DNA of 64,000 nucleotides from GWB1-38-13 sp964488535 (GTDB taxonomy: Bacteria > Patescibacteriota > Microgenomatia > UBA8517): assembly GCA_964488535.1 (NCBI GenBank), contig CAZAUT010000003.1, positions 1 through 64,000 of the forward strand, read 5' to 3'. This document shows, one piece after another, positions 50,491 to 60,186 of this stretch (positions are counted from its first letter, which is position 1; every line of letters starts with the position of its first letter). A model generated the notes under the pieces. That model did no database searches. It had not been told where the DNA came from and saw nothing but the letters and a program-made list of their open reading frames with translations. The translations under genes were made by a program, and so were the position numbers.

Positions 50491-51153
50491 CTACCTAAAA
50501 AGAATAATCGGCCATTCCCATAATACATGAAGAATAACAGGGGCAGCAATATTTTTTGTTCTTAAAAATAAAACCGATGCACCGAACCCATAAGCAAACG
50601 TCAGAAGTAAAAAAACGGCAAACTGAATTCCGCTGAGACTCCATTGGTAATAAGCTATCGGCATGTGGATCAAGGTCCATAAAACCGTTGTGAGAATTAT
50701 TGACGAGTATTCGTTTTTCAGCTTTCGCACCATATCGCTCAAAAGATACCCGCGGAAAACAATTTCTTCCGTTAAGGAGGTAATAAACGAAAGAACTATA
50801 GCTCCTCCAAAAAAGAGAGATCCTATATTTGCATTAAATTCCAATCCTTTATATTTCGTGATATTGGCAATAAGACCTAAAAAGGCAAATCCAACACCAA
50901 GGGCAATTGAAATATATACTGAAGGGAATAAATTTTTTAATGTGATACCAAGATCCGAAAGCTTCAGTTTTTCCCTAGGGATAATATAAAAAAAGGGCAG
51001 AAACCAGACGATGGGTTTTATATAAAGTTCTTCAGTTGTATCGGAAAATTTGAAATTTGCGCGATACAAAGACCAGACTATAAATAAATAAATAAAATAT
51101 ATAAGAGGTGTTGCCAAACCTTTATGTTTATATGTTGTTGATTGTTTATCCAT
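50491..51153 (-). CDS. CPBP-family intramembrane metalloprotease (Abi/CAAX-like)
   Basis: 220 aa with six to eight TM helices. Motif 1 TEEIVFRGYLL (EExxxR), motif 2 LWTLIHMPIAYYQ (His), and a last conserved His in ILHVLWEW. Cleaves within the membrane or acts in peptide/bacteriocin processing. The start at 51153 is chosen because the eight residues before it are encoded by the 'tttgagttttaagtt' repeat. Confidence 0.85.
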   Translation of the reverse strand: MDKQSTTYKHKGLATPLIYFIYLFIVWSLYRANFKFSDTTEELYIKPIVWFLPFFYIIPREKLKLSDLGITLKNLFPSVYISIALGVGFAFLGLIANITKYKGLEFNANIGSLFFGGAIVLSFITSLTEEIVFRGYLLSDMVRKLKNEYSSIILTTVLWTLIHMPIAYYQWSLSGIQFAVFLLLTFAYGFGASVLFLRTKNIAAPVILHVLWEWPIILFR

Positions 51154-51177
51154 AAACAAATATAACTTAAAACTCAA

Positions 51178-51257
51178 AAGTCAAAACTCAAAACAAAAAC
51201 TTAAAACTGAAAAGTTTTTAGCTTTAATCTGAAACTTTGAACTTTAAGCTTTTAGCT
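51178..51257. repeat. 'aaaactcaaaagtcaaaactc' repeat
   Basis: Low-complexity 'aaaactcaaaacaaaaacttaaaactg' and 'gctttaagctttaagc' runs; same family as the inserts in the ligase and mutM genes. Confidence 0.65.
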
Positions 51258-51794
51258 TTAAGCTTTCTCCATTTCGCATTCTTCAAACGCCATGTCTATT
51301 GTTTCTATTATTAAATTTACCCTATCTTTGGCTTCGGTTAAAGTGACGGCGTTCTTCTCGTTGGGAAACCAGTGGAACAAAAGATTTCTGCATTCTTTCC
51401 AACACATCCAAAGCTTATTTGCAAGATCCTCTCCGTTACAAAGTTCTTTGATTCTGTCGTATACGCCTTCTTTTTCCCGCAGCTCCTTCTCCAGCGAAGG
51501 ATTAAGGGCCTTACCGATCCTGAAATGTTTTCCGTAATAATCGTTTTCGGAAATAAAACCGAGGTCAAGAAATAATTTTTTCAAAAATCCCTCGTAGCCT
51601 TTTGCAGCCGGGAAAACGATAAATGAGTAGTCGTGAAACCCCTCTTTTTGCACAACCCCCCTCCCAAATGTTTCTGAAAAATTTGTTTCCCATTTTTGTG
51701 CTGTTTCAACCAAAAGAAGAGATTGCATTAACAGCTCTTTTATGTCGGAATGAACATAACTCCACCAGACCCTTTTCTCCAATTCCTCAACCAT
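51258..51794 (-). CDS. HEPN-like helical protein
   Basis: 178 aa, predicted all-helical: EELEKRVWWSYVHSDIKELL, LLLVETAQKWET, then FPAAKGYEGFLKKLFLDLGF and a late CRNLLFHWFPNE, which contains R-x4-H, the catalytic signature of HEPN ribonucleases. The GYEGFLKKLF part recalls RnlA/LsoA-type toxins, but I cannot confirm that family. No antitoxin gene is adjacent. Confidence 0.5.
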   Translation of the reverse strand: MVEELEKRVWWSYVHSDIKELLMQSLLLVETAQKWETNFSETFGRGVVQKEGFHDYSFIVFPAAKGYEGFLKKLFLDLGFISENDYYGKHFRIGKALNPSLEKELREKEGVYDRIKELCNGEDLANKLWMCWKECRNLLFHWFPNEKNAVTLTEAKDRVNLIIETIDMAFEECEMEKA

Positions 51795-51900
51795 ATACTT
51801 ATAATAGCAAATTATTTTGAAGTTGTTTTGAAGAAATCGCTAATGACCAAAAAGAAAGCGTAAAAGAAAATCCGTGTCACAATGTAATATAATATGCAAC

Positions 51901-54330
51901 ATGAAGAAGAAAGAAAGACATAAACAAAAAACAGGGATCGAAAAGCGAAAAGTAGAAAGCAATAAGAAATTAAAAAGTATATTGAATGTTGTATATCGTA
52001 TGTTGGGGAAAGCAGTAAACAGAAAGCAGAAAGCAAAAAACAAGAAAACAGTAAACAAAAAGCAGAAAGCTCTCCTTCGTATGAAGCTACGGACAAGCGA
52101 AGTAATTAACAAAAAGCTAAAGACAAGAATCCCGCGGAAATCTTTTTTGCATAATAAAAAATTCCGCATCATTATCGCCTGTGGTCTATTGACTGCAGTC
52201 GTTGCCTTCACAACGTGGCTTTTTTGGGGACTTCCCCTTCCTACAAAACTACTGAAATCACAGGTTCCGGTTTCCACAAAATTATATGATCGTAACGGAG
52301 AACTAATATACGAGATATATGCCGATAAAAGAAGCTCACCCGTTAATATTGACGAACTGCCGTCCTACGTCATTGACGCCACAATCTCAATTGAAGACAA
52401 GGATTTTTACAGACACCACGGCTTCTCAATTTCCGGTATTACGCGTGCTGCCTATAACACGCTTTTCAAGCAAAAGCTGCAGGGCGGTTCAACTTTAACG
52501 CAACAACTGGTGAAGAATGTACTCCTGACGCCCGAACGTACCGTCAAAAGAAAGATGCGGGAATTGGTAATTACGGTTATCGTCGAAATACTGTATTCCA
52601 AAGAGCAAATCCTTGATCTTTATTTTAATCAGATTCCTTATGGTTCCACCGCTTACGGAATAGGATCCGCAAGTGAATTGTATTTTGATAAAGATGCCAA
52701 GGATCTTACTCTTGCAGAAGCTGCACTTTTGGCAGGAATTACCGCAGCACCGACAAAATACTCTCCCTTTGGGGCTCATCCGGAGATCGCTAAATCAAGA
52801 CAGGAAATTGTTCTTGCCCGTATGGTCGAGGACGGGAAGATAACGCAGGAGGATGCAGATGAGGCCAAATCACAAGAACTGAAATTCGCCGAACCGCAAA
52901 AGTTTAACGCTCCTCATTTTTCTCTCTGGGTAAAAGAACTTCTGGCTGATAAATACGGGGACACACTGGTTGAACAAGGAGGTCTTCGTGTTACAACTAC
53001 CCTTGATATGGATCTTCAAGAATACGCGGAAGGCACGGTCTCGGGTGAGTTGGCGAAATTGAAAAAACAAAATGTCGGAAACGGTGCAGTACTTGTCACC
53101 CGCCCCGGGTCAGGGGAAATTCTTGCAATGGTTGGATCAAAAGATTATTTCGCCAAAGACGAAGATGGAAAAGTAAATGTCATTTTTGCCAACCGCCAAC
53201 CGGGATCATCCATAAAACCCATAAACTATGCTCTGGCTCTGAAAGACAGAAAGATCACTCTTTCCACTCCCCTGGCTGATGTGCCGACTTGTTTCTCGGT
53301 CTACGGACAAAAGGCGTACTGTCCGGTGAATTACGACGGATCGTTCCATGGAGCAGTCCAGCCGAGATTTGCATTGGGAAATTCCTACAACAGTCCCGCG
53401 GTAAGAGTCTTGGCTCTTAATGGTTTGGAACACTTTATAGATTTTGCCAATCAGATGGGATTAACGACGTTTATTGATCCAAAAAATTACGGATTGTCGC
53501 TAACTCTTGGCGGGGGCGAAGTAAAACCGTATGACATGGCAACCGCCTTTGGTGTTTTTGCAAACGAGGGAGTAAAAATACCTCTCAATCCGATACTTAA
53601 AATTACAGACTGGAAAGGAGAAGTGTACGAAGAAGTTGATCCCAACAAGATTGACGGAACAAGAGTACTTGATCCTGAAGTGACATTTTTAATCTCTCAC
53701 ACCCTTCACGACAATAATGCAAGATCGGCTGCTTTCGGCAGCAACTCATACTTGGTAGTCAAAAACCATTCCGAGGTGTCTGTAAAAACCGGAACAACCA
53801 ACGATAGAAAGGATAACTGGACGATCGGTTATACTTCTCAAATTCTTACTCTCGTCTGGGTCGGGAACAATGATAATTCGGAAATGAGCGGAGCCGTTTC
53901 CGGTGTCTCAGGAGCATCGCCAATCTGGAACTCTGTAATTAAATATGCACTTGATAAGGCCGAAAAAAGCTATTACAACCAAGAAGATGATGGGCACGCC
54001 TGGCCGAGACAGCCTGAAGGAATCGTCGGGAAAAATGTCTGTGCAACAACTGGAAACATACCAACCAATCCTGATTCTCCAGAGTGTGGAACTAGGTTTG
54101 AATATTTCATCAAAGACGCAATTGGTGCGAATATCCAGGCGGGACAAAAGGATGTACTTGTATTCAAAGATACAAGACAGCTTGCCAATGAAGATGCCCT
54201 TCCCGAACAGGTAGAAGTACAAAACCACCCCTTCCTTCTCGACCCTTTGGGGACTCTTGTCTGTCTCGATTGTCCCCTGGCAAGTTCATCTGCTAAAATC
54301 AGCTACCCTTTGATTGCTGCGCCCAACTAA
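51901..54330 (+). CDS. Class A penicillin-binding protein (transglycosylase/transpeptidase)
   Basis: 809 aa. Cytoplasmic basic tail, TM helix (IIIACGLLTAVVAFTTWLFWG), GT51 glycosyltransferase with IEDKDFYRHHGFSISGI and GGSTLTQQLVKNVLL, then the transpeptidase with PGSSIKPINYA (SxxK), the SxN in LGNSYNSPAV and KTGTTNDRKD. Builds peptidoglycan. The ~70-residue tail contains runs (KAVNRKQKAKNKKTVNKKQK, SILNVVYRMLG) translated from 'gtaaacagaaagcag' and 'gaatgttgtatatcgtatg' repeats. Start ATG at 51901; an upstream in-frame codon adds nine residues. Confidence 0.92.
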   Translation: MKKKERHKQKTGIEKRKVESNKKLKSILNVVYRMLGKAVNRKQKAKNKKTVNKKQKALLRMKLRTSEVINKKLKTRIPRKSFLHNKKFRIIIACGLLTAVVAFTTWLFWGLPLPTKLLKSQVPVSTKLYDRNGELIYEIYADKRSSPVNIDELPSYVIDATISIEDKDFYRHHGFSISGITRAAYNTLFKQKLQGGSTLTQQLVKNVLLTPERTVKRKMRELVITVIVEILYSKEQILDLYFNQIPYGSTAYGIGSASELYFDKDAKDLTLAEAALLAGITAAPTKYSPFGAHPEIAKSRQEIVLARMVEDGKITQEDADEAKSQELKFAEPQKFNAPHFSLWVKELLADKYGDTLVEQGGLRVTTTLDMDLQEYAEGTVSGELAKLKKQNVGNGAVLVTRPGSGEILAMVGSKDYFAKDEDGKVNVIFANRQPGSSIKPINYALALKDRKITLSTPLADVPTCFSVYGQKAYCPVNYDGSFHGAVQPRFALGNSYNSPAVRVLALNGLEHFIDFANQMGLTTFIDPKNYGLSLTLGGGEVKPYDMATAFGVFANEGVKIPLNPILKITDWKGEVYEEVDPNKIDGTRVLDPEVTFLISHTLHDNNARSAAFGSNSYLVVKNHSEVSVKTGTTNDRKDNWTIGYTSQILTLVWVGNNDNSEMSGAVSGVSGASPIWNSVIKYALDKAEKSYYNQEDDGHAWPRQPEGIVGKNVCATTGNIPTNPDSPECGTRFEYFIKDAIGANIQAGQKDVLVFKDTRQLANEDALPEQVEVQNHPFLLDPLGTLVCLDCPLASSSAKISYPLIAAPN

Positions 54331-54416
54331 GTTACTCTCATGTGCAAACTTTCGCTTGAAGCGGAATTTTAAGCCTTATTCTTTATTACACAAAAGCCGA
54401 AGTGTTATTATTAAAT

Positions 54417-54632
54417 ATGGCAAACACACCTTCCCCTTCCGACAACCATGCGTCATATATTGACCCGAGCGGAAAAGAAGTTGAAAAGTCTTATCAAAAA
54501 GTCGGTTATCTGCCCAACAGGACATTTACAATCATACTTTTGATAATATTTCTTGTTACCGCAGTTTCCGCAATAGTGATAACCGATTATAATTACAGAA
54601 GGGAAAGAGACAGGATCATGTCGCGTAAATAG
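54417..54632 (+). CDS. Small single-TM protein (71 aa)
   Basis: Polar N-terminus with ASYIDPSGKEVEKSYQKVGY, one TM helix (FTIILLIIFLVTAVSAIVI) and a basic end NYRRERDRIMSRK. Not recognised. Between the first PBP and the paralogous triplet, same strand. Confidence 0.6.
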   Translation: MANTPSPSDNHASYIDPSGKEVEKSYQKVGYLPNRTFTIILLIIFLVTAVSAIVITDYNYRRERDRIMSRK

Positions 54633-54656
54633 ATATTGGCAAAAAGCGTAAAATCT

Positions 54657-55331
54657 ATGTTTATTAACCGGCTTCGCCTTTTTCAGAATCTTCTCGTTCT
54701 TTCGTTGGTTACCTTAATTACCATTGTCTGGTCCACGGTTATTTTTTTATCTCATCAAAATGAACAATTATTTAAACAAGGAAAAATCATTTCCTCATAT
54801 GAAGAATGTGCTGGTTCAGGAAATGTAATTTTGGAATCCTACCCTTCCATATGTATCACCAAAGACGGACAGCGGTTTGTACAGCAGTTGCAGACTTCAG
54901 TAAATGAACCTGATAACTGGCAGGAATATGTTGACAGTGATTACAATTTCTCGGTATCCCATCCGTCTTACATCACACCTCAATTCGGCACAAATGATCT
55001 TGTCTTAAAGTCAATCTATTTTCATGAAACCGGAGAAGAAACACGATTCTGGATGACAATTGAAGTGAATCAAAGTAGTTTGGAATTTTCCAATGCGGTA
55101 GAAAACGAACTTGCGATAATCTCGCACGGCAACGGAAAATTGTTAAAAAAAGCCGATATTTCAATTCAGAACTATAACTCCATCAGGGCAGATTATGATT
55201 CACAAAGTAGTGGTGGAAAACCGATTTCGCATATATATATCGACAAAAAACCATACATCTACGCCATACATACTTACACCAAGGACGTTGACCAAATTCT
55301 CTCTACCTTTCGATTTGAATCTGATCAATAA
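54657..55331 (+). CDS. Membrane-anchored PsbP-like protein, paralogue 1
   Basis: 224 aa. N-terminal anchor FQNLLVLSLVTLITIVWSTV, a short linker, then a soluble outer domain starting NWQEYVDSDYNFSVSHPSYI and ending with DVDQILSTFRFES. The 'Y-N-F-S-V-S-H-P' start and 'QIL-S-T-F-x-F' end fit PsbP/MOG1-like folds. First of three tandem paralogues. The start is aligned with the other two copies; a TTG 21 nt upstream is possible. Confidence 0.65.
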   Translation: MFINRLRLFQNLLVLSLVTLITIVWSTVIFLSHQNEQLFKQGKIISSYEECAGSGNVILESYPSICITKDGQRFVQQLQTSVNEPDNWQEYVDSDYNFSVSHPSYITPQFGTNDLVLKSIYFHETGEETRFWMTIEVNQSSLEFSNAVENELAIISHGNGKLLKKADISIQNYNSIRADYDSQSSGGKPISHIYIDKKPYIYAIHTYTKDVDQILSTFRFESDQ

Positions 55332-55343
55332 TACTTGAATTTA

Positions 55344-56531
55344 ATGAATATTAAACTTCGCTTTCTTCAAAACCCTCTTGCATTGTCTGCCATAACTTTA
55401 ATAGTTATCGTCTGGTCAACAGTTTCTTTTCTTGCATACCAAAATAAACTTCTAAAAATTCAAGAGAAACATTTTGAAAAAAATATCCCAAAAAGTATAT
55501 CCGAAAGCATTTCTACTGCACCACCTTTTCCATTCGGATCATTTTCTATATCATCCATTCCCAACTGGCGTAAGTATTCGAATTCTGAATTAAACTATTC
55601 TATTGAATTTCCAAACGATTGGAACTTTTCTATTAACGACACATACCCAGAAAATCCGATTTTCTATATCTCTAAAGACAAATTAAGCAATTGGCATGAA
55701 TGCCATAGAAAAACATCTTGTTTGGTAATCCAAACAAACATGGGTGGACGTGGCGGTTATATGTTCATGACAAAAACTCGTCAATCCTTATACAATCAAA
55801 ATAACGTATCTGGAATACGAACCGACATTCTCGCATATGATGGAGGTGTTTACAGTTTTTTTATTAATATTGACGAACATATTCAACGACCACTGTGGAA
55901 ACAGGGAACAATAGACATTTTTCCCAAAATCATTAATGAAAAATTTTCCGAAACGGAAATGTTGCATCGTACCGGCCAAACCTCATTTGATTCACGGCTT
56001 GATAGCATTGCAACAGATACTGAAGATTTATCTCTCCTTAGCCAAATCCTCTCCACATTTAAATTCACCGACAACAACCATAACAATTCGCTAAAGTGTA
56101 TAAATGCTTTTGCGAACTCCAAAATTGAACTGCCCAACCACTCCATCCTCAATGGAACAGTAAGTGGGCAGGTTTTTTGGCCGTCTGAAAAACTACCAAT
56201 AGGCATTAAAGTATGTGCATATAACACTTTAAACTATGCTAGATATTGCACCTCAGAAATCTTAAACGAAAATCCCTTCTATTCCTTATCTATCCCTGAA
56301 GGAAACTATTATATTTTTTCACTCTCCGCAGACGGTTTAATTGGGGTGGATGGAATGTTAACAAAAAACAATGATCGCTATGTAGATACGGATACCGCAG
56401 GTTCAATAATTAGTGAAGCTCCTTTGCATATACATGTCGGCGCAAACACTACAACAGAAAACATAGATGTCGGTGATCATGTAATTGGTAAAAATACTCT
56501 TTCCTGTCCGGAAGTAAAAAACAACAAATGA
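55344..56531 (+). CDS. Membrane-anchored PsbP-like protein, paralogue 2, with extra C-terminal domain
   Basis: 395 aa. Anchor FLQNPLALSAITLIVIVWST, PsbP-like domain from NWRKYSNSELNYSIEFPNDW to SQILSTFKFTDN, then an added ~145-residue part (NGTVSGQVFWPSEKLPIGIK ... FYSLSIPEGNYYIFSL) that looks like a carboxypeptidase regulatory-like beta sandwich. Starts 12 nt after copy 1. Confidence 0.65.
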   Translation: MNIKLRFLQNPLALSAITLIVIVWSTVSFLAYQNKLLKIQEKHFEKNIPKSISESISTAPPFPFGSFSISSIPNWRKYSNSELNYSIEFPNDWNFSINDTYPENPIFYISKDKLSNWHECHRKTSCLVIQTNMGGRGGYMFMTKTRQSLYNQNNVSGIRTDILAYDGGVYSFFINIDEHIQRPLWKQGTIDIFPKIINEKFSETEMLHRTGQTSFDSRLDSIATDTEDLSLLSQILSTFKFTDNNHNNSLKCINAFANSKIELPNHSILNGTVSGQVFWPSEKLPIGIKVCAYNTLNYARYCTSEILNENPFYSLSIPEGNYYIFSLSADGLIGVDGMLTKNNDRYVDTDTAGSIISEAPLHIHVGANTTTENIDVGDHVIGKNTLSCPEVKNNK

Positions 56532-56570
56532 TGTTTGTTCAAACTCTAAATAAACTGATACCCAAGTAGT

Positions 56571-57305
56571 ATGTTATCCAACAAATTTCATTTTTTTCAA
56601 AACACCCTCACCCTTTCTGCTGTTGCTTTTATCATTACCTTCTGGTCAACAGTTTCTTTTCTTGCATACCAAAACAATCAATTTAAAGAATATTCAGATG
56701 GATACAAAAGAGGTATAGACATATTTAAAACAACACCAGCCCCTTCACCGGTTCCTACAATTTATCAACTGCAAATAACTGAGGATAACAATTGGTATGT
56801 TTTTAAAAATGAAGAATATCATTACACAATTAGCTATCCTAAAAATTTTAGGCTAATTGGTCGAGACCCTGCATCTATTGAAATAGACTTAGACCAAACG
56901 GAGGGGGCACCAACAAGATGGTTAAGAATTAATGTTGTTTCCCCGGAAAATATTTCTCAATACCAAATACTTAACAATTTAGAAGTTGGTGAGACCACGG
57001 TTGATAAAGCAAATGAATTCAATACATGGAAAAGACTGAATAACAGAGATATTGCCAATGTTTCAGCAAAAGTGTTTATTAACGAAAAACCGTGGGAACT
57101 TCCGATACTAAAACTGATTATTCTTGAACATAACAATGTCTTTCTAATAATAAAATATGTTCCATATAACAGTACCCAAGAGTCTATAAAAAAACAACCA
57201 GATGACCCTGAAGCCCGGATTGATTTTGTTGGTATCTTTGACCAAATTCTCTCCACCTTTCGATTTGACTCAGAGTTGCAACATTCAAATTTACCCGCTG
57301 AATGA
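56571..57305 (+). CDS. Membrane-anchored PsbP-like protein, paralogue 3
   Basis: 244 aa. Anchor FFQNTLTLSAVAFIITFWST, outer domain from NWYVFKNEEYHYTISYPKNF to FDQILSTFRFDSE. The anchors of the three copies share F-Q-N-x-L-x-L-S-x and W-S-T-V-x-F-L, so they arose by duplication. Substrate or partner unknown; placement between two PBPs suggests an envelope role. Confidence 0.65.
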   Translation: MLSNKFHFFQNTLTLSAVAFIITFWSTVSFLAYQNNQFKEYSDGYKRGIDIFKTTPAPSPVPTIYQLQITEDNNWYVFKNEEYHYTISYPKNFRLIGRDPASIEIDLDQTEGAPTRWLRINVVSPENISQYQILNNLEVGETTVDKANEFNTWKRLNNRDIANVSAKVFINEKPWELPILKLIILEHNNVFLIIKYVPYNSTQESIKKQPDDPEARIDFVGIFDQILSTFRFDSELQHSNLPAE

Positions 57306-57724
57306 TTTTGGTATTACCGAAACTTTAATTTCCATTTACCAAAATCTCCACATTGTTGTCTTTTATATTTCTTTGATCTTTAGATCTTAAGCTTTACTTG
57401 CATTTTCCCTTCAATTACTCGATTGCTTACTCACTTAATCGCTTAATCGCTTCGTCGCCTTATCCCTTTGTATTTTTATTTCCTTCCCTGACAATACTTA
57501 ATACATAATACGTTATACACTTTCCCCATTCCCCCATACATGCTTCATCCTACTTACTACATTCTGCATACTACGTGCTTTCTTTCTCCCTATATACTAT
57601 ATACAGCATACAATATACTGTTTCTTCCCTAGTATCCCAATATACTCCCTTGACCTCTTTTGTTATCTTTTTATCCTTTTAATCCTATTTATTTTTAAAT
57701 ATTTAGGTACTAAATTGAATTAAA
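57306..57724. repeat. Repeat-filled spacer
   Basis: Contains 'cttaatcgcttaatcgcttcgtcgcc', 'ttaatacataatacgttatac', and 'ctatatactatatacagcatac' runs. No gene seen. Confidence 0.65.
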
Positions 57725-60046
57725 ATGGGTTACTGCCAAACCCGAAAACCAAATGTTAAACAATTTTCAAAATTAGCAAAAAAAGGCCTCAAATTCTTGA
57801 AAGGCCTTGTGCTTTTGGTCGGCAAACCGTTCTACCTTATTTTCCTGCTTCTTCTTACCGTTCTAAATTCCGTTCTAAATTTCGCGTTTTCAAGAAAGTA
57901 TAACAATTATAATCGTTATAATAATTATAATTTTTATATTAAACTCCTTCTTACCTCTTCTACTCTTCTACTCTTCTACTCTTCTACTCTTTCTGGTCTT
58001 CCTTCCCCCAAAACCCTCTCTACAACCCATCCTCCTCTTTCGACAAAGATCTATGATAGGGACGGCTTTTTGCTTTATACAATTTACGATAATGAAAACA
58101 GGTCGCTTGTTTCAATTAAAGACATACCCGCCCATCTGATTCTGGCTACTCTGGCAATCGAAGATAACGAGTTCTACAAACATCCCGGTTTTTCTGCAAA
58201 GGGAATACTCCGTGCCCTATCGAAAAATATCAGTGACGGTACAATGTACGGAGGTTCAACAATTACCCAGCAGCTCGTTAAAAATACACTTCTTTCTTCC
58301 GAAAAAAGTATCGAAAGAAAAATAAAGGAACTTTTTCTGGCTATAGAGATCGAACTTTTATACCCCAAAAACAGAATTCTTGAAATGTATCTCAACACGT
58401 CTCCTTACGGCGGTCCGGTATACGGCATCGGTCAGGCTGCAAGGGTTTATTTCGACAAAGATGTCGAAAAATTGTCGTTGGCAGAATCGGCTTTTCTGGC
58501 GGGTATTCCAAAAAGTCCCAATATATATTCGCCGTTTATCGGTGATATCGATAGAGGACTGGAAAGACAAAAAGAAGTGCTTTCTCTCATGCTTTCAAAT
58601 GGTTTCATAACTTCTGTTCAATTTGAAGAAGCAATGTCCGAAACACTTTCGTTCTCAGGCAATAAAATAAAAATATATTCTCCTCACTTTGTTATGTATG
58701 TAAAAGATCTTCTTGAAAAGGATTTCGGAAAGGATACTGTCTCCCGCGGAGGACTGGAGGTTACGACAACTCTTGATATAAATATCCAAAAGGCAGCCGA
58801 AAAAGTTGTATCCGAGGAAATTGCAAATCTCAAAAACCAGAAGGTCACAAACGCTGCGGTAATTGTTCTCAACCCAAAGAATGGAGATATTCTGGCAATG
58901 ATCGGATCCGCGGATTATTTTAATAAGACAAATAATGGCAATGTAAACGCCGTTCTTTCGCTTCGTCCTCCGGGTTCTTCAATTAAGGTTGTCAACTATG
59001 TATATGCTTTATCACACGGCTATACCGCTGCAACCGTTGTCGACGACTCCCCCGTCTCATATTCTTATTCCGGATCACCTCCCTACTCGCCGGTCAATTA
59101 TGACAGAAAGTTTAAAGGAAAAATGACAGTCAGATCGGCGCTTGCACAGTCAAGGAATGTCCCTGCTGTTAAGATTCTTAATTCTTACGGAATCGAAAAT
59201 ATGATAGCCACGGGGAAGAGCATGGGTATCTCAACATGGGAAGAAAGCCAAAATTTCGGTCTTTCAATGACACTTGGAGGTGCAAATACAACTTTGTACG
59301 ATCTTGCGGGTGTATACTCCGTCATTGCCAATTACGGTGTAAAACCAAACATCAACCCGATTCTGTCTGTGAGGAACTACAACTCATTACTGCTTTCACA
59401 AAAGGCATGCGTCAGAAGCAATCATTCGGCGGTTTTACCGACTGTTCCGATACAAAAACTAAAAACTCTTGCAGATATTCCCCGTCTATCTCTCATATCA
59501 CTCACAAGTGCATCATACTCGGCGGATTTTGAAAAAAATGATACCTGCAAAGTCAACTACGTCATAGATCCCAGAGTTGCGTTTATCATTACCGATATTC
59601 TAAAAGACAATAAGGCACGATCACCTGCATTCGGAGCAAACTCCCAGCTCACAATTAAAGACCATCCCGAGGTGGCAGTAAAAACCGGAACAAGTAATTC
59701 CATACGTGACAATGTCGCCATTGGTTATTCTCAAGATTATTTGGTGGCCGTGTGGGTGGGAAATAATGACAATTCGCCGATGAGTAATATTGCTTCCGGG
59801 GTTACCGGTGCAACGCCGATTTTTAATAAAATAATGACAAAACTGCTTGAAAACGACGAAAGTAAGGATTGGGAAATCCCGTCAGGTTTGGTAAAACTGC
59901 CGGTTTGCACGTCCTTCAAAGTTCCCGACAGTGAAGAAATTATCGTCAAAAGATATGAGGAGTGGTTTTTGGAGGAAAATGTACCGAAAAATGTGTGTTT
60001 AAAAAAAACAACTAAACATTTGAAGGAAAGTGGGTTAATGCTCTGA
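57725..60046 (+). CDS. Class A penicillin-binding protein, second copy
   Basis: 773 aa. Basic tail, hydrophobic segment (FYLIFLLLLTVLNSVLNFAF), GT51 with IEDNEFYKHPGFSAKGI and GGSTITQQLVKNTLL, transpeptidase SxxK in PPGSSIKVVNYV, SxN in AQSRNVPAV, KTGTSNSIRD. The stretch TSSTLLLFYSSTLSGLPS (about residues 77-95), just after the membrane segment, is encoded by the 'tcttctactcttctactct' repeat and KYNNYNRYNNYNF by a 'tataacaattataat' run. Confidence 0.92.
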   Translation: MGYCQTRKPNVKQFSKLAKKGLKFLKGLVLLVGKPFYLIFLLLLTVLNSVLNFAFSRKYNNYNRYNNYNFYIKLLLTSSTLLLFYSSTLSGLPSPKTLSTTHPPLSTKIYDRDGFLLYTIYDNENRSLVSIKDIPAHLILATLAIEDNEFYKHPGFSAKGILRALSKNISDGTMYGGSTITQQLVKNTLLSSEKSIERKIKELFLAIEIELLYPKNRILEMYLNTSPYGGPVYGIGQAARVYFDKDVEKLSLAESAFLAGIPKSPNIYSPFIGDIDRGLERQKEVLSLMLSNGFITSVQFEEAMSETLSFSGNKIKIYSPHFVMYVKDLLEKDFGKDTVSRGGLEVTTTLDINIQKAAEKVVSEEIANLKNQKVTNAAVIVLNPKNGDILAMIGSADYFNKTNNGNVNAVLSLRPPGSSIKVVNYVYALSHGYTAATVVDDSPVSYSYSGSPPYSPVNYDRKFKGKMTVRSALAQSRNVPAVKILNSYGIENMIATGKSMGISTWEESQNFGLSMTLGGANTTLYDLAGVYSVIANYGVKPNINPILSVRNYNSLLLSQKACVRSNHSAVLPTVPIQKLKTLADIPRLSLISLTSASYSADFEKNDTCKVNYVIDPRVAFIITDILKDNKARSPAFGANSQLTIKDHPEVAVKTGTSNSIRDNVAIGYSQDYLVAVWVGNNDNSPMSNIASGVTGATPIFNKIMTKLLENDESKDWEIPSGLVKLPVCTSFKVPDSEEIIVKRYEEWFLEENVPKNVCLKKTTKHLKESGLML

Positions 60047-60186
60047 TTTCTATTACTTTATCGCGAATCGCCCTAATTGTAATATCTCCCGCAATTTACG
60101 GTAGCTGTAAATCATGTTGCGAAGGTACCTTTTGAAAAACGGATGAAAGACTACGAACTGCCTCACGTGGTGTGATTTTTATTCTT

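Noticed and set aside
60047..60186. Possible terminator ATTTACGGTAGCTGTAAAT after the second PBP
   Set aside because: A 6-bp hairpin exists (about 60096-60114) but no T-run follows on either strand, so it was not called.
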